DNA from: Bacteroidota bacterium
GTDB taxonomy: Bacteria > Bacteroidota > Bacteroidia > Chitinophagales > Chitinophagaceae
Length of the DNA: 7,155 nt
Reading direction: 5' to 3'
Assembly (NCBI GenBank): GCA_023427575.1
Contig: JAEZAY010000335.1
Span: 1-7,155 of the forward strand
Shown: one piece after another, positions 6,093-7,155 of the stretch
Layout of the letters: each line of letters begins with the position of its first letter
How positions within the stretch are numbered: the first letter of the stretch is position 1
Notes under the pieces: model-generated
Database searches by the model: none
What the model was told of the DNA's origin: nothing
Seen by the model: the letters and a program-made list of their open reading frames with translations, nothing else
Program-made: the position numbers and the translations under genes

Positions 6093-7155
6093 GTGTTGAA
6101 TACGTCGAATTATAACAAGTTTCCGGAGATAGACATTCAGGGATTTAATGGCTATTCCGGATGGAAAGAAATCGTTGATGAATTGATGGCAGGGATCTCT
6201 GATAATAAAAGAACCGTGCTGGTAATTGAAACATATCCGGGGGTTCAGATCGAACCTTTTATTAAGGAACTGGAATCATCAGCCGGCATGATCCACTTTA
6301 TTCAGGCATCTGCGGCCCTGAAAAAAGAAGCGGAAATCGAAACAATGGTATTTCCCTATGTTACGGAAGATCCTGTATTCGGTTATATAACTCCGTTATC
6401 AATGGCTGATTTTTTTGAAGAATCACTGCTGAATAGCCTGAGTGAGTCGGTAACGGATATTGAGTCGGGCCTGATCTGTGTGTATGGCACCGGTGCCTCC
6501 CTGATTGCGTCCGATCCGGATCTTCTTGTTTATGCCGATATGCCCCGCTGGGAAATCCAGCTTCGGTTCAGAAGAAATGAAACCGGCAACCTGGGTTCCG
6601 ATAATGCGGGTGACGAATTCAGTTACAAATACCGGCGCGCCTTTTTTGTCGACAGGCGGGTTTGCGACCGGCATAAGATCGCCCTGTTTGATCAGATGGA
6701 CTATCTGCTGGACACCACTGTTCCGGCTTCTCCCAAAATGATCAGCAGCGAAGCATTCAAGGCGGCAATGGTCCAGGTTTCTGAACAACCATTCCGGGTG
6801 GTTCCCTTTTTCGATCCGGGTCCCTGGGGTGGGCAGTGGCTGAAAGAAGTTTGTGATCTGGATAGAAATGAAGTGAATTTTGCATGGGGTTTCGACTGCG
6901 TGCCGGAGGAGAACAGCCTCCTGCTGCGCTTCAATAATCTCCTGTTTGAAACGCCATCCATTAATCTGGTGTTCTTCCGCCCCGAACAACTGCTGGGGAA
7001 AGCAGTATATGAAACATTTGGTGCCGAATTTCCCATTCGCTTCGATTTTCTGGATACCATGCAGGGCGGCAATCTGAGTCTGCAGGTTCATCCTTTAAAA
7101 GAATACATTCATGAGAAGTTCGGGATGAACTACACGCAGGATGAAAGTTATTACC
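6093..7155 (+). CDS. Long-form class I mannose-6-phosphate isomerase-like protein, N-terminal part (runs off right edge)
   Basis: An open frame of 354 codons starts at GTG 6093 and continues past the edge of the window. The in-frame stop upstream is at 6060-6062 and no ATG occurs before 6186, which would cut into conserved sequence; TTG at 6096 is the only close alternative. Residues 1 to about 225 form an extra region with RTVLVIETYPGV (40-51), VYGTGASLI (130-138, loosely P-loop-like) and YADMPRWEIQ (147-156). From about 233 the ManA-like part begins: PFRVVPFFDPGPWGGQWLK, then FPIRFDFLDT, then GGNLSLQVHP with Gln331 and His333, and DESYY with Glu351. By analogy with type I phosphomannose isomerases, Gln331, His333 and Glu351 would bind the catalytic zinc; a further His would lie beyond the window. 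Known members interconvert mannose 6-phosphate and fructose 6-phosphate in the cytoplasm; activity of this long form is inferred. It lies 121 bases after susD in the same direction, probably as part of the same locus. Confidence 0.86.
   Translation, partial: MLNTSNYNKFPEIDIQGFNGYSGWKEIVDELMAGISDNKRTVLVIETYPGVQIEPFIKELESSAGMIHFIQASAALKKEAEIETMVFPYVTEDPVFGYITPLSMADFFEESLLNSLSESVTDIESGLICVYGTGASLIASDPDLLVYADMPRWEIQLRFRRNETGNLGSDNAGDEFSYKYRRAFFVDRRVCDRHKIALFDQMDYLLDTTVPASPKMISSEAFKAAMVQVSEQPFRVVPFFDPGPWGGQWLKEVCDLDRNEVNFAWGFDCVPEENSLLLRFNNLLFETPSINLVFFRPEQLLGKAVYETFGAEFPIRFDFLDTMQGGNLSLQVHPLKEYIHEKFGMNYTQDESYY

Noticed and set aside
6423..7091. A 222-codon minus-strand reading frame opposite the last gene
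   Set aside because: It is the shadow of the isomerase-like gene, whose plus-strand translation carries clear family motifs along its whole length; the minus-strand protein shows none.

Overview
The window looks like chromosomal DNA from a member of the Bacteroidota, most likely the Chitinophagaceae or a close relative. The evidence is a SusC/SusD outer-membrane nutrient-uptake pair, start codons in A-rich context without Shine-Dalgarno sequences, and TAnnTTTG-like promoter elements. The genus placement is a guess from protein style, not a measured result.

Layout, left to right. A minus-strand gene runs off the left edge (1-414) and encodes the N-terminal part of a ThuA-fold lipoprotein. A 105 bp divergent intergenic region follows, holding a perfect 14 bp palindrome (498-511). 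Next come a GntR/HutC-type repressor (520-1254, plus strand), a 103 bp gap with a near-copy of the same palindrome (1292-1305), a SusC-type TonB-dependent transporter (1358-4471), a SusD/RagB-type surface lipoprotein (4490-5971), a 121 bp gap with short repeats, and a gene that starts at a GTG (6093) and runs off the right edge. That last gene encodes the Bacteroidota long form of class I mannose-6-phosphate isomerase, in which a roughly 200-residue N-terminal region precedes the ManA-like cupin.

How it fits together. The paired palindromes, one in front of gntR and one in front of susC, share 12 of 14 positions and are the most informative non-coding signal. They suggest that the GntR protein represses both itself and the susCD operon, and is released by a small molecule bound to its UTRA domain. 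The transporter pair would import a glycan or oligosaccharide, and the isomerase-like enzyme points to a mannose or related hexose-phosphate route inside the cell. The effector and the substrate are inferences. No glycoside hydrolase, kinase or inner-membrane transporter is visible in the window; any such partners would lie beyond the right edge.

I see no RNA genes, insertion sequences, CRISPR arrays, attachment sites or broken genes. No gene-free stretch exceeds 125 bp. I found no convincing wholly new system: this is a small uptake locus of a known kind, with an unusually legible local regulatory circuit.
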